Below are positions 42,838-51,947 of a stretch of 64,000 bases of DNA, one piece after another. A program made the position numbers and the translations under genes. The notes beneath the pieces were generated by a model, which saw only the letters and a list, made by a program, of their open reading frames with translations, was not told the DNA's origin and did no database searches. The stretch spans positions 161,670-225,669 of the forward strand of contig NZ_BBXI01000002.1 of the NCBI RefSeq assembly GCF_001078375.1, written 5' to 3'. Every line of letters starts with the position of its first letter. Positions within the stretch are counted from its first letter, which is position 1. The DNA is from Veillonella tobetsuensis. GTDB taxonomy: Bacteria; Bacillota; Negativicutes; Veillonellales; Veillonellaceae.

Positions 42838-44904
42838 ATGAAAGAATATAGTAGTGATCAGATTCGTAACGTAGCTGTAGTGTCCCATGATGGGGCAGGG
42901 AAAACTGCTCTTGTTGAATCTTTATTATTAACCTCTGGTGCTGTTGACTTTGTAGGTAAAGGCCAAGATAACAAACATATTATGGACTTTGAACCTGAAG
43001 AAATTAAACGTAATGTAACAATCCAGTTGGGCATGGCACCATGTGAGTGGCATGACCACAAGGTTAATTTTATTGACACTCCTGGCTACAATGAATTCCA
43101 TGGTGAAGTTCGTGCTGCATTGCGTGCTTGTGATGGCATGCTTATGGTATTGTCTGCTACAACTGGTGTTGAAACAGATACAGTACGTGCTTGGGATTAT
43201 GCTGTTGAGTTGCAAATGCCACGTATGGCATTTATTAACAAAATGGACGTTGATGGCGCCGATTTCTTTGGCACTATTGAACGTATGCGTGAACTATTTG
43301 GCAAGGCAATTATGCCACTTCAAATTCCAATTGGCGAAGGTGCCAATTTTGAAGGTGTTATAGACGTAGCTAAAATGACTGCGTTTACTTATAAGGACGG
43401 CCAACCAACAGAAATCGCTGTACCAGCTCACCTTATCGAAAAGGCTCAAGAAATACGGGAAATGACCGTAGAGGCCGCGGCTGAAGGTAGCGATGAATTG
43501 TTGGAAAAATATTTAGAAGGCGAAGAGCTTTCATTAGAAGAAATTCGTCAAGGTCTACGCGAAGGGATGATTAGTGGCCGTGTGTGCCCAATCATGTGTG
43601 GTAGTGCCACATCTCGGATTGGCTTAGATCAAGTATTGGACCGAATGATTCGGTATATGCCAGATGCTGCTAAAAAGGTTATGACTGCTGTTGAAGCAGG
43701 GTCCGATGAACCAGTTGTGGTACATGTAGATAAACCATTAACAGCATTTGTGTTTAAAACATTGCTTGACCCATTCGCAGGCAAACAAAGTTTTGTACGT
43801 ATCTTCTCTGGTGAACTTAAGGAAGGCGATAAGCTTTTCAATGTAAATCAAGGTGCCGAAGAAAAATGGAGTAAGATGGTTACCCTTATTGGGAAGCAAC
43901 AAATTCCAGTATCTGCTGCTAAAGCTGGCGATATCGTAGTGATACCGAAATTAGCTAATGCAAAAACAGGCGATACTTTGACAACTCCTGATTTTAAAGT
44001 GAAGTACGACCCAATTCGTTTCCCTCAACCTTTGTATACTGTGGCTTTAGAACCAACGAAAAAAGGTGAGGAGGAAAAATTAGCGGGTGCTGTTTTAAAA
44101 GTAGCTGAAGAAGATCCAACTTGTGTAGTTGTGAAAAATCCAGAAGCACGTCAATTACAAATTGACTGCATGGGTGAGGTGCATTTAGAACACATTCTCA
44201 ACAAGATTGACCGTAAATACGGCGTACAAGCTAAACTTGTAAAACCATATATTCCATATCGTGAAACTATTAAGGGTTCTGCAGAAACAGAATCAAAATA
44301 TAAAAAGCAAAGTGGCGGTCATGGTCAATATGGTCATGTTAAAATTCAAGTTGACCCATTGTTTGATGGTCAAGAGTTTGCCTTTGTAGATAAGATTTTT
44401 GGTGGTGCTGTACCAAAACAATATATACCAGCAGTGGAAAAGGGTGCCAAAGAAACCCTAGATAAAGGCTTAATTGCGGGATATCCTATGATTGGCGTGC
44501 AAGTGACACTCTTGGATGGATCTTACCATACTGTAGACTCCTCAGAGTTAGCATTTAAAGTAGCTACGTCACAGGCTATCAAGGATGTAATTCCTAAGGC
44601 GAAACCAGTCCTATTAGAACCAATCTATGAAGTTAACGTGTTTGCACCAGATGCTTTCATGGGTGACATTATGGGTGATCTAAATAGCCGTCGAGGTCGC
44701 GTATTAGGCATGGAACAAAGTGAAAGAACAGGTATATCTGTTGTTAAAGCACAAGTACCATTGGCAGAAATGTCAGACTATGTAACTGTATTGCGTTCCA
44801 TGACGCAAGGACAAGGCGTATTTAATCGTCAGTTCTACAGTTATGAAGAGGTTCCTCACAAACAAGCAGATGAAATAATTGCTGCTTTCCAGGAACAAGA
44901 TTAA
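42838..44904 (+). CDS. non-canonical elongation factor G (EF-G2-like GTPase)
   Basis: The 688-residue translational GTPase has all five EF-G domains. G1 is SHDGAGKTAL instead of the AHIDAGKTT of housekeeping EF-G, the switch I end reads EEIKRNVTIQLG instead of RGITI, G3 is DTPGYNEFHGEV and G4 is NKMD. These features place it with the EF-G2 paralogs that occur beside the main fusA in many Firmicutes. Their exact role (ribosome recycling, stress translation) is unclear. It stands alone, with an AAGGAGG site and no str-operon neighbours. Confidence 0.88.
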   Translation: MKEYSSDQIRNVAVVSHDGAGKTALVESLLLTSGAVDFVGKGQDNKHIMDFEPEEIKRNVTIQLGMAPCEWHDHKVNFIDTPGYNEFHGEVRAALRACDGMLMVLSATTGVETDTVRAWDYAVELQMPRMAFINKMDVDGADFFGTIERMRELFGKAIMPLQIPIGEGANFEGVIDVAKMTAFTYKDGQPTEIAVPAHLIEKAQEIREMTVEAAAEGSDELLEKYLEGEELSLEEIRQGLREGMISGRVCPIMCGSATSRIGLDQVLDRMIRYMPDAAKKVMTAVEAGSDEPVVVHVDKPLTAFVFKTLLDPFAGKQSFVRIFSGELKEGDKLFNVNQGAEEKWSKMVTLIGKQQIPVSAAKAGDIVVIPKLANAKTGDTLTTPDFKVKYDPIRFPQPLYTVALEPTKKGEEEKLAGAVLKVAEEDPTCVVVKNPEARQLQIDCMGEVHLEHILNKIDRKYGVQAKLVKPYIPYRETIKGSAETESKYKKQSGGHGQYGHVKIQVDPLFDGQEFAFVDKIFGGAVPKQYIPAVEKGAKETLDKGLIAGYPMIGVQVTLLDGSYHTVDSSELAFKVATSQAIKDVIPKAKPVLLEPIYEVNVFAPDAFMGDIMGDLNSRRGRVLGMEQSERTGISVVKAQVPLAEMSDYVTVLRSMTQGQGVFNRQFYSYEEVPHKQADEIIAAFQEQD

Positions 44905-45228
44905 TGTAAAAACTGTCCACGAAGTTAATTTCATTGAGAATTGACATTTTACTAACAACTTCATATACAACTAAATATAAAACTTAATATAAAACTTAAT
45001 ATACAATTTCATATGTATAACAATCATTGACGTAAGTCATAAATTTGAATAGTACTTTACGAACCCTCCATATATGTAGCGTATGGAGGGTTTGTTTTGC
45101 GTAATCCTATATGGAAGCCAAGGCGCATATGTGCTACCATAGAAGTATAAAATCAATACAAATAGATTAATAATTAATCGTATGTATGGTGTTATATGCA
45201 CTATGGTTTATATAGAAAGGATGTACCT
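44905..45228 (+). other. intergenic region: promoter, 12-bp tandem repeats and terminator, no ORF
   Basis: Of 324 bases without a gene, TTGACA (44941-44946), a 17-base gap and TATACA (44964-44969) form a strong promoter. Three 12-bp tandem units (AATATAAAACTT, 44974-45009) follow at the expected start point. A terminator ends the segment at 45062-45097. The remaining part up to 45228 is the leader of the YhcH-family gene and shows only its ribosome binding site. Confidence 0.6.
45062..45097 (+). terminator. terminator of the EF-G gene or of a small RNA
   Basis: A perfect 11-bp stem (45062-45072 with 45082-45092) is followed by TGTTTTG. It lies 157 bases after the EF-G stop. Confidence 0.8.
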
Positions 45229-45705
45229 ATGTTTTTTTCAAGTATACATGCAGATTATACAAAAATGGGATACCCTGCAGCCATCGTTCGTGCTCTTGAT
45301 TTCTTAAAGCACACAGATTTAAAAGCCTTATCTGGAGGTCGTCATGCTATCGAGGGCGATATGATGTACGCCAATGTAGATGATGTGGAAACAAAATTAT
45401 TTGAAACCACAAAGCCAGAGTCTCATAAAAATTATGTAGATATTCAATTTATGGTGAGTGGCGAAGAAAACATGGGCTTTTTTGTAGACCATGGGCGAGT
45501 ACAACCGATTGAATCATATCCCGAACGAGATTGCTATTTCTACCCTAACGAATCTGTTGATGAAGGGACTATTTATTGTCCAGAAGGGTATTATACGGTT
45601 TTCTTTCCCTCTGATATCCATCGTCCTCTGCTAGCTGTTAACGATAAGCCTATTAGTATTCGTAAGGTTGTTGTTAAGGTCCATGTATCTCTACTAGGTG
45701 AATAA
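45229..45705 (+). CDS. YhcH/YjgK/YiaL family protein (NanQ-like anomerase)
   Basis: The 158-residue cupin-like protein has GGRHAIEGDMMYANV, ESHKNYVDIQFMVSGEE and a C-terminal VFFPSDIHRPLLAV, the conserved pattern of the YhcH family (DUF386). NanQ members speed anomer conversion of sialic acids. No other sialic-acid gene is near, so the sugar is uncertain. AAAGGATG before the ATG at 45229 fixes the start. It lies 5 bases before an EamA transporter, so the two are co-transcribed. Confidence 0.85.
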   Translation: MFFSSIHADYTKMGYPAAIVRALDFLKHTDLKALSGGRHAIEGDMMYANVDDVETKLFETTKPESHKNYVDIQFMVSGEENMGFFVDHGRVQPIESYPERDCYFYPNESVDEGTIYCPEGYYTVFFPSDIHRPLLAVNDKPISIRKVVVKVHVSLLGE

Positions 45706-45710
45706 GTACC

Positions 45711-46640
45711 ATGAAGCGATATGAAGTTATAGGTATTGTCTTAACCTTGCTAGGGGCTATCGTTTGGGGGGTGTCTGGTACATCGGTCCAATTTTTAGGA
45801 AACTTCCGCAACATGAATTTAGAGTGGCTTATTACCATGCGATTGATAACGGCTGGACTTTTGACCGTACTCTATGCGTGGTTTAGACAAGGAAACTACG
45901 TATTCCATGTGTTTCGTAGCGCTAGAGATACGTTAGGTCTTATAATTTTTGGCGTTTTTGGCATGGCATTATGTCAGTATACATATTTTAGAGCTATTGT
46001 TCTTGCTGGGGCAGGCATTGCAACGGTATTACAATATTTAGCACCATCTATGATTATCATTTATATGTTAATGAGGTATGGAAAACGGCCGTCTCGTGGT
46101 GAAATTATTTCCGTCATACTCGCATTGGTCGGTACTATTTGTTTAATGGGGAACGATGGATTCTCTTTTGAAAGCTTTCGTGGTGATGTTTTATTCTGGG
46201 GCTTATTATCTGCCGTGGGCGTAGCTGTATATAGTGTTTCCCCTGTACGATTACTAGCAACCTACGGGACAATTCCTATTGTAGGTTTTGGTATGCTCAT
46301 TAGTGGTCTCGTAGCAGCAGTTTTATTTCATCAGCCCCATTCTTACGCAGTATGGGATGTGTGGACTATCGTAGGATGCTTTAATGTAGTATTCCTTGGT
46401 ACTATCGTATCCTTTAATGCCTACCTAGAAGGGGTTAAGCGGATTGGTGCTGTTTCAGGGGCTATCCTATCATCTGTTGAGCCTATTTCGGCTGCCTTCC
46501 TTGGATGGGCCTTATTGGGCAATCAATTTAACTGGATTGGTATCTTAGGGATGGCCATGATTATTGCAACTGTTATTATCATTGCTCTTGAACGACGTAA
46601 ACCGCAGCCTAAAAGGACTGAAAATACGAATACTGTTTAA
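45711..46640 (+). CDS. EamA/DMT-family transporter (copy 1)
   Basis: The 309-residue protein has ten membrane segments in two EamA repeats. It has GAIVWGVSGTSVQFL in the first and AYLEGVKRIGAVSGAILSSVEPISAAFLGWALLG in the second. Members export amino acids or other metabolites. It is a close paralog of the next gene, with the same motifs throughout. No ribosome binding site stands out, which fits coupling to the YhcH gene 5 bases upstream. Confidence 0.88.
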   Translation: MKRYEVIGIVLTLLGAIVWGVSGTSVQFLGNFRNMNLEWLITMRLITAGLLTVLYAWFRQGNYVFHVFRSARDTLGLIIFGVFGMALCQYTYFRAIVLAGAGIATVLQYLAPSMIIIYMLMRYGKRPSRGEIISVILALVGTICLMGNDGFSFESFRGDVLFWGLLSAVGVAVYSVSPVRLLATYGTIPIVGFGMLISGLVAAVLFHQPHSYAVWDVWTIVGCFNVVFLGTIVSFNAYLEGVKRIGAVSGAILSSVEPISAAFLGWALLGNQFNWIGILGMAMIIATVIIIALERRKPQPKRTENTNTV

Positions 46641-46730
46641 TGTGAAAGGTTTCTGTTCTATGTGTTGTAGAATGGGGGCCTTTTTGTTATCATGATACAT
46701 ATTATGAAAGCATTTGTAAGCGGAGGATGT

Positions 46731-47672
46731 ATGGAAGAGAAACAGTGGATAGGCATGGGGCTCGCCATTATGGGAGCGCTCTTTTGGGGGCTTTCAGGCA
46801 CGTCAGTACAATTCCTTGAGAGTGCAAAACATTTAAATGTAGAGTGGCTATTAGAGGTCCGTTTGCTAGTAGCCGGCATCTTGACAATAATGATTGCTTA
46901 TATGCAAGATGGAAAACGTATCTTTGATATATTTAAGAACGCAAAAGACTTTGGCAAATTGCTCATATTCGGTATACTGGGCATTGCGTTGGCACAATAT
47001 ACATACTTTAGAGCTATCGCTATTTCTGGGGTTGGTGTTGCTACGGTATTACAGTATGTGGCGCCTACGATGATTATTATTTATCTATTTCTGCGGTACT
47101 TTAAAAAGCCATCGATACCAGAGCTGTTTTGTATTGTGTTGGCCATGGTGGGTACAGTTTGTATCGTCAAGCAAGAAGGTTTAGATATTTCCTCCTTTAA
47201 TGGGGAAGCGATGTTCTGGGGATTGGTGTCTGCTGCAAGTATATGCGTGTACACATTACAACCAATAGAACTACTTAAAAAATATGGCACCACATCTATA
47301 GTGGGATTTGCCATGTTTATCTGTGGTATTTTATCTGTAGCTGTTTTCCAACAAATTGAATCGGAAGTAATTTGGGATGGCATGACCTGGCTCGGTTTAT
47401 TCACGATTATAATTCTAGGCACCGTTGTATCCTTTAATGCATATATAGAAGGTGTGCGGCGCATAGGAGCAGTGCAAGGTTCTATCTTATCTTCATTAGA
47501 GCCAATCTCGGCAGCCATATTTGGATGGGCCTTACTGGGTAATGGATTTACTTTGGTAGGTATATTCGGGATGTTCTGTATCATCGCTACCGTATTTATT
47601 ATTGCCTGGGATCGACAACGACAACTTAAACGAGATGTATTGGAAAAACTTAATAAAGAAGAAATTGCTTAG
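46731..47672 (+). CDS. EamA/DMT-family transporter (copy 2)
   Basis: The 313-residue protein has ten membrane segments and the same landmarks as the preceding gene (GALFWGLSGTSVQFLE, AYIEGVRRIGAVQGSILSSLEPISAA). The pair must come from a tandem duplication followed by clear divergence. CGGAGG before the ATG at 46731 fixes the start; upstream ATGs lack a site. A weak hairpin (46644-46685) lies between the two copies. Confidence 0.88.
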   Translation: MEEKQWIGMGLAIMGALFWGLSGTSVQFLESAKHLNVEWLLEVRLLVAGILTIMIAYMQDGKRIFDIFKNAKDFGKLLIFGILGIALAQYTYFRAIAISGVGVATVLQYVAPTMIIIYLFLRYFKKPSIPELFCIVLAMVGTVCIVKQEGLDISSFNGEAMFWGLVSAASICVYTLQPIELLKKYGTTSIVGFAMFICGILSVAVFQQIESEVIWDGMTWLGLFTIIILGTVVSFNAYIEGVRRIGAVQGSILSSLEPISAAIFGWALLGNGFTLVGIFGMFCIIATVFIIAWDRQRQLKRDVLEKLNKEEIA

Positions 47673-47707
47673 ATTCAATGAGTCTTAAACATAAATTGAT
47701 TACTTTT

Positions 47708-47759
47708 AAAACCTATATAGCTATGATTATCATATTTTGTCATAGTAATATAGGTTTTT
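47708..47759 (+). terminator. terminator after the second EamA gene
   Basis: AAAACCTATAT pairs with ATATAGGTTTT across an AT-rich loop with further internal pairing, and ends in TTTTTG. Confidence 0.65.
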
Positions 47760-47878
47760 GTCATTTTATGTAAGGTGGTATTCGATTTATACTGTATACA
47801 TAGTTCCGTTTGTTGACTATTCCTACAGCTATTCATATAGTAGAAGTAGATAGATTTAGCTTTATTAAGGAGATAATT

Positions 47879-49174
47879 ATGGACATTAAGGAATTTGTAC
47901 AACAGCGTCGTGATGCGTTTATAGCTATGCGCCGCGATTTTCATATGTATCCAGAGCCAGCGTGGCTTGAGTACCGCTCTGCAGCCAAGGTTGCAGATAA
48001 ACTCATTTCATTGGGCTATAATGTGGCATTGGGCTCAGAAGTGCTCGATTTAAACTCTCGTATGGGATTACCTAGTGATGAAGTGATGAAAGCCGCTATG
48101 GATCGTGCCATCGATGAGGGAGCTAATCCAGAACTTGTAGAAAAGATGGGCTATGGTAAAACTGCTATAGTAGCAACTATGAAGTTTAGTGATGACGGTC
48201 CTGTTGTCGCATTTCGTGCTGATATGGACTCTAATGATGTAATTGAGTCCAATGAGGCTTGTCATATTCCTGCAAAAAGTGGCTTCCGTTCTTGTCATGA
48301 TAAGGCGATGCATGCTTGTGGTCATGATACACATATGACAATGGGACTTGGCTTGGCAGAATATGTGGCAACCCACAAGGATAATTTTAAGGGTACCATT
48401 AAGCTCATATTCCAACCAGCTGAGGAAGGTGTACGCGGTGCTAAGGCGATGGCCGAGGCAGGTGTCGTAGATGATGTGGATTTAATGTTCGGTATGCATA
48501 TTGGATTTAATGAAAAATTATCTAACTGCTTTGCTTGCAGTGATCATGGATTTTTGGCGACTACAAAACTTGATGCCGTATTCCACGGATATTCTGCTCA
48601 TGCTGGTGGATCTCCTGAGAAAGCACAGAATGCCATGCTTGCAGGGTGTACAGCGGTTCTTAATTTACAAGCTATTGCACGCCATAGCCAAGGTGCGTCT
48701 CGCATGAATGTTGGTGTGTTTGAAAGTGGTACAGGCCGTAATGTTACACCTGATGTGGCGGTTCTTAAGCTGGAAACGCGCGGAGCTACAACAGAAATCA
48801 ACGATTATATGATTGAACGTGCCAAAACTATTATCAAAAGCGCTGCAGAAATGCATGATTGCACTTTTGAAATTACGAAGCAAGGTGAAACACCGGCTGG
48901 ACGTATCAGTGATGATTTAGCTAGCGAAGTACAAGGGATTATTGAACCATTAGGTATTTTTAAAGAGGTTCCGTTTGATTATAGCGGTGGTGGCAGCGAA
49001 GACTGTGCGTACTTCTTAAATCGCGTTATCGATCGTGGCGGTCGCGCAACATATATGGTGTTAGGTTCTGCCATTAAGGCGCCTCATCATAATCCATTAT
49101 TCGATATTGATGAAGAAGATATGTTAAACGGCATTGTTGCATTATCTGCTATTGCAGAGCATTATTTAAAATAA
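47879..49174 (+). CDS. M20 family amidohydrolase, AbgA-like
   Basis: The 431-residue metallopeptidase-family enzyme has MRRDFHMYPEPAWLEYRSA near the start and metal site residues in VAFRADMDSND, HACGHDTHMTMG and FQPAEEGVRGAKAM. HHNPLFDIDEEDM lies near the end. The pattern fits the AbgA subunit of p-aminobenzoyl-glutamate hydrolase better than general amino-acid amidohydrolases. Its partner AbgB is not adjacent. AAGGAG before the ATG at 47879 fixes the start; the open frame from 47810 has no site. Confidence 0.85.
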   Translation: MDIKEFVQQRRDAFIAMRRDFHMYPEPAWLEYRSAAKVADKLISLGYNVALGSEVLDLNSRMGLPSDEVMKAAMDRAIDEGANPELVEKMGYGKTAIVATMKFSDDGPVVAFRADMDSNDVIESNEACHIPAKSGFRSCHDKAMHACGHDTHMTMGLGLAEYVATHKDNFKGTIKLIFQPAEEGVRGAKAMAEAGVVDDVDLMFGMHIGFNEKLSNCFACSDHGFLATTKLDAVFHGYSAHAGGSPEKAQNAMLAGCTAVLNLQAIARHSQGASRMNVGVFESGTGRNVTPDVAVLKLETRGATTEINDYMIERAKTIIKSAAEMHDCTFEITKQGETPAGRISDDLASEVQGIIEPLGIFKEVPFDYSGGGSEDCAYFLNRVIDRGGRATYMVLGSAIKAPHHNPLFDIDEEDMLNGIVALSAIAEHYLK

Positions 49175-49203
49175 CTTCTACATATTAGTTTTGAGGAGTA
49201 TAT

Positions 49204-50448
49204 ATGATTCAAAAAGAACGATTAGCTAAAGATTTTGAGGCGATGGCACGATTGACGGATGTTGGAGACGGCATTAATCGTTTAGCCTTTACCGATGCTG
49301 ATTGGGCAGGACGTCAATATATTGTAGACCGTATGATTGATGCGGGGCTCACAGTTGAAGCAGATGGATTTGGCAATGTTATCGGTTATAAAGCTGGTAA
49401 AAATCCTGATTTACCAGTGGTCATGGTGGGATCTCACACCGATAGTGTTCCTAATGGGGGCAATTATGATGGTGTGGTTGGCGTATTATCTGCCATAGAA
49501 GCAGTACGTAGCATGACAGAGGATAATGTTGAACACGATCATACCATTGCAGTAGTAGTTTTTATGTGTGAAGAATCTAGTCGCTTTGGGGCAGCTACAT
49601 TGGGGAGTAAAGCGATGCGCGGTGAACTAACACTCGATGATTTGCACCGATTGGTAGACAAAAAAGGTATATCTATATATGAGGCCTTACAATCACGGAA
49701 TCTTAATCCTGATGGTATTGAAACTATGGAATATACACGACCTGTAAAAGCTTTCACAGAAATCCATATCGAGCAAGGTAAAGTGTTAGAACACGAGCAG
49801 AAAAAGATTGGTATTGTTACGGGCATAGCGGCGCCTGAACGTTTTTATGTAACGATTAGAGGTAATGCGGATCATAGTGGAGCGACGCCAATGAAATTGC
49901 GACACGATGCGCTATGTGGGGCTTCAAAGGTTATCTTAGGGATAGAGGAGATTGCATCTATGCAAGAGGAACCACCAGTGGTGGGAACCGTGGGGGTTGT
50001 TGAAGTTATTCCTGGTGCGATGAATGTCATTCCTGGGGCTGTAAAACTAGGTGTGGATATTCGTAGTATTTCTAAGGTAGCTCGTGATTCTGTGGTGACA
50101 TTAATTAAAGAGTTTATTGATGTTATCTGTGAGAAACGTGGCTTATCGTATACTATTGAGCCGATAGCGCAAGACCATCCTGTGGCTATGCATCCGGCAA
50201 TGATTCGAGAAATCGAGGGTGCAGTTAAAGCAGTAGATGTAGAGTATATGACTATGCCAAGCGGCGCTGGACATGATGCGATGCACTGGGCTGATGTGGT
50301 CCCTACAGGGATGATTTTTATACCGTGTCGTGAAGGTATTAGTCATAATCCAGCTGAATTTGCGGACCTGGCTGACATCATAACGGGTGCTAAGGTACTA
50401 GATACAGTACTTAGAAAACTTAGTTTAGAAACAACAAAACTTGTGTAA
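49204..50448 (+). CDS. M20 family Zn-dependent hydrolase (allantoate/N-carbamoyl amino acid amidohydrolase-like)
   Basis: The 414-residue enzyme has VGSHTDSVPNGGNYDGVVGVL and VVFMCEESSRFGAATLGSKAM, two of the metal and substrate motifs of the hydantoinase/carbamoylase group. TEIHIEQGKVLE and PSGAGHDAMHW complete the set. It hydrolyses an N-carbamoyl amino acid, a ureido acid or a similar amide. It follows the AbgA-like gene by 29 bases and precedes dcuC, suggesting a nitrogen- or carbon-scavenging operon. Confidence 0.87.
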   Translation: MIQKERLAKDFEAMARLTDVGDGINRLAFTDADWAGRQYIVDRMIDAGLTVEADGFGNVIGYKAGKNPDLPVVMVGSHTDSVPNGGNYDGVVGVLSAIEAVRSMTEDNVEHDHTIAVVVFMCEESSRFGAATLGSKAMRGELTLDDLHRLVDKKGISIYEALQSRNLNPDGIETMEYTRPVKAFTEIHIEQGKVLEHEQKKIGIVTGIAAPERFYVTIRGNADHSGATPMKLRHDALCGASKVILGIEEIASMQEEPPVVGTVGVVEVIPGAMNVIPGAVKLGVDIRSISKVARDSVVTLIKEFIDVICEKRGLSYTIEPIAQDHPVAMHPAMIREIEGAVKAVDVEYMTMPSGAGHDAMHWADVVPTGMIFIPCREGISHNPAEFADLADIITGAKVLDTVLRKLSLETTKLV

Positions 50449-50449
50449 G

Positions 50450-50469
50450 TTGATATCAATTGATATCAA
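50450..50469. promoter_or_regulatory. 20-bp palindrome made of two TTGATATCAA units
   Basis: TTGATATCAA occurs twice back to back directly after the stop of the hydrolase gene, 85 bases before dcuC. Each unit is a perfect palindrome, and so is the whole. It may be an operator for dcuC. Confidence 0.4.
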
Positions 50470-50554
50470 TATGTGTAATGGTGTATTTCAGATATACGAT
50501 TGAATAGAGCGGTTGTAACTATTCTGAACTGAAATTACACGGATTGGAGAGAAT

Positions 50555-51808
50555 ATGGTTATAGCTGGTATTGTTATTGTAGTGGTGACATTCATTGCCA
50601 TTATTAAACAGTTTGAAACGCGGCTTGTATTATTATTATCGGGCTTATTAATGTGTTTTATTGGTGGACAACTTGGTGCTGGTACGACGGCATTTGTGAA
50701 AGAGCTTATAAACCCAGGTCTTGTACCAACCATTTGTACTGTGCTTGGTTTTAGTTATGTTATGGAGTATACAAAATGTACAGAGCATATGGTATATTTC
50801 ATCGCTGCAGGCCTTAAAAAGATGACTAAGATCATCATCCCTGGTGCTGTTATTATTACGTTCTTAATCAACATTGCGTTGCCTACAGCAGCCGGTTGTG
50901 CGGCGGCAGTAGGTGCACTTTTGATTCCTGCACTTATTCGTGCTGGTGTACATCCAGCGATGGCAGGTTCTGCCATTTTCTTAGGTACTTGGGGTAGTGC
51001 ATTGAGCCCTGGGCTTATGTTTAACCCTCAAGTAGCACAACTCGCCGGTGAAGACGTAATGACCGTTATTGCGAGCTTCTCTATGCAAGCTATTATTGGC
51101 ATTGTAGTGGCAGCTATTTTGCTTAATATCGTTGCCATTGTTAAGAAAGAGCATACTGGTTATGTAGTAAAAGGTTCTAATGCGGAGGAAGGCAAAGCAT
51201 TTAAAGTGAACTATCTCTATGCTATTATTCCGATTATTCCTCTAGTATTACTTGTACTCGGTAGTAAACAAGTAGCAGTGATTCCAGAAATTTCTGTTCC
51301 TGTATCTATGCTCATTGGTACAGCTATTGGTATTATTGCTGTACGTCCGAATGTAACGGAAGCAGTTAAGAAATTCTTCCGCGGTACTGGCGATGGCATG
51401 TGTGATGTAGTCGGTCTTATGGCTGCTGCTGCATGCTTCACAGCTGGTATGCAACTTATTGGTCTTACAAATGCCCTTATTGATGGTATGAAAAACTCTC
51501 AACAAATCGCCCAAATCGGTGCAGCCTTTGGTCCATTCTTATTAGCAGTTATCTCTGGTTCTGGTAATGCGGCAGCTCTTGCATTTAACGGAGCTGTAAC
51601 ACCGCATGCGGCAGACTTTGGCTATGGCATTATGCAACTCGGCTCCATGGCTCAATTGGGTGCTGGTATCGGCCGTAGCATGAGCCCAGTAGCAGGTGCA
51701 GGTATCATCATTGCTGGCCTTGCAGGTATTAACCCTATGGAAATGGCAAAACGCAATGCGGTACCATGTATTGTTGCTACAGTAGTGATTATGCTCTTGT
51801 TACTATGA
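50555..51808 (+). CDS. dcuC: anaerobic C4-dicarboxylate carrier, DcuC family
   Basis: The 417-residue protein has about 11-12 membrane segments. It has CTVLGFSYVMEYTKCTEHMV, ALPTAAGCAAAVGALLIPALI and ISGSGNAAALAFNGAVTPHAA, hallmarks of DcuC. The family exchanges or exports succinate, fumarate or malate, which fits anaerobes that make succinate and propionate. GGAGAG precedes the ATG. The companion M20 hydrolases suggest that the substrate might instead be a related acid. Confidence 0.85.
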   Translation: MVIAGIVIVVVTFIAIIKQFETRLVLLLSGLLMCFIGGQLGAGTTAFVKELINPGLVPTICTVLGFSYVMEYTKCTEHMVYFIAAGLKKMTKIIIPGAVIITFLINIALPTAAGCAAAVGALLIPALIRAGVHPAMAGSAIFLGTWGSALSPGLMFNPQVAQLAGEDVMTVIASFSMQAIIGIVVAAILLNIVAIVKKEHTGYVVKGSNAEEGKAFKVNYLYAIIPIIPLVLLVLGSKQVAVIPEISVPVSMLIGTAIGIIAVRPNVTEAVKKFFRGTGDGMCDVVGLMAAAACFTAGMQLIGLTNALIDGMKNSQQIAQIGAAFGPFLLAVISGSGNAAALAFNGAVTPHAADFGYGIMQLGSMAQLGAGIGRSMSPVAGAGIIIAGLAGINPMEMAKRNAVPCIVATVVIMLLLL

Positions 51809-51890
51809 TTAGATTAAAATGTAGCTGTAAAACTATAAATTCATAAATCACAGGTGTATTAAAGACGTTAAATCTTAGAATACATAATAA

Positions 51891-51930
51891 AAGAACCCCA
51901 TTAGATCAAACCGGTCTTTGTGGGGTTCTT
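51891..51930. terminator. bidirectional terminator between dcuC and the MFS gene
   Basis: A perfect 10-bp stem (AAGAACCCCA with TGGGGTTCTT, 51891-51900 and 51921-51930) lies between two converging genes, with A- and T-rich ends. Confidence 0.8.
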
Positions 51931-51947
51931 GTTGTATTGTACGTATA

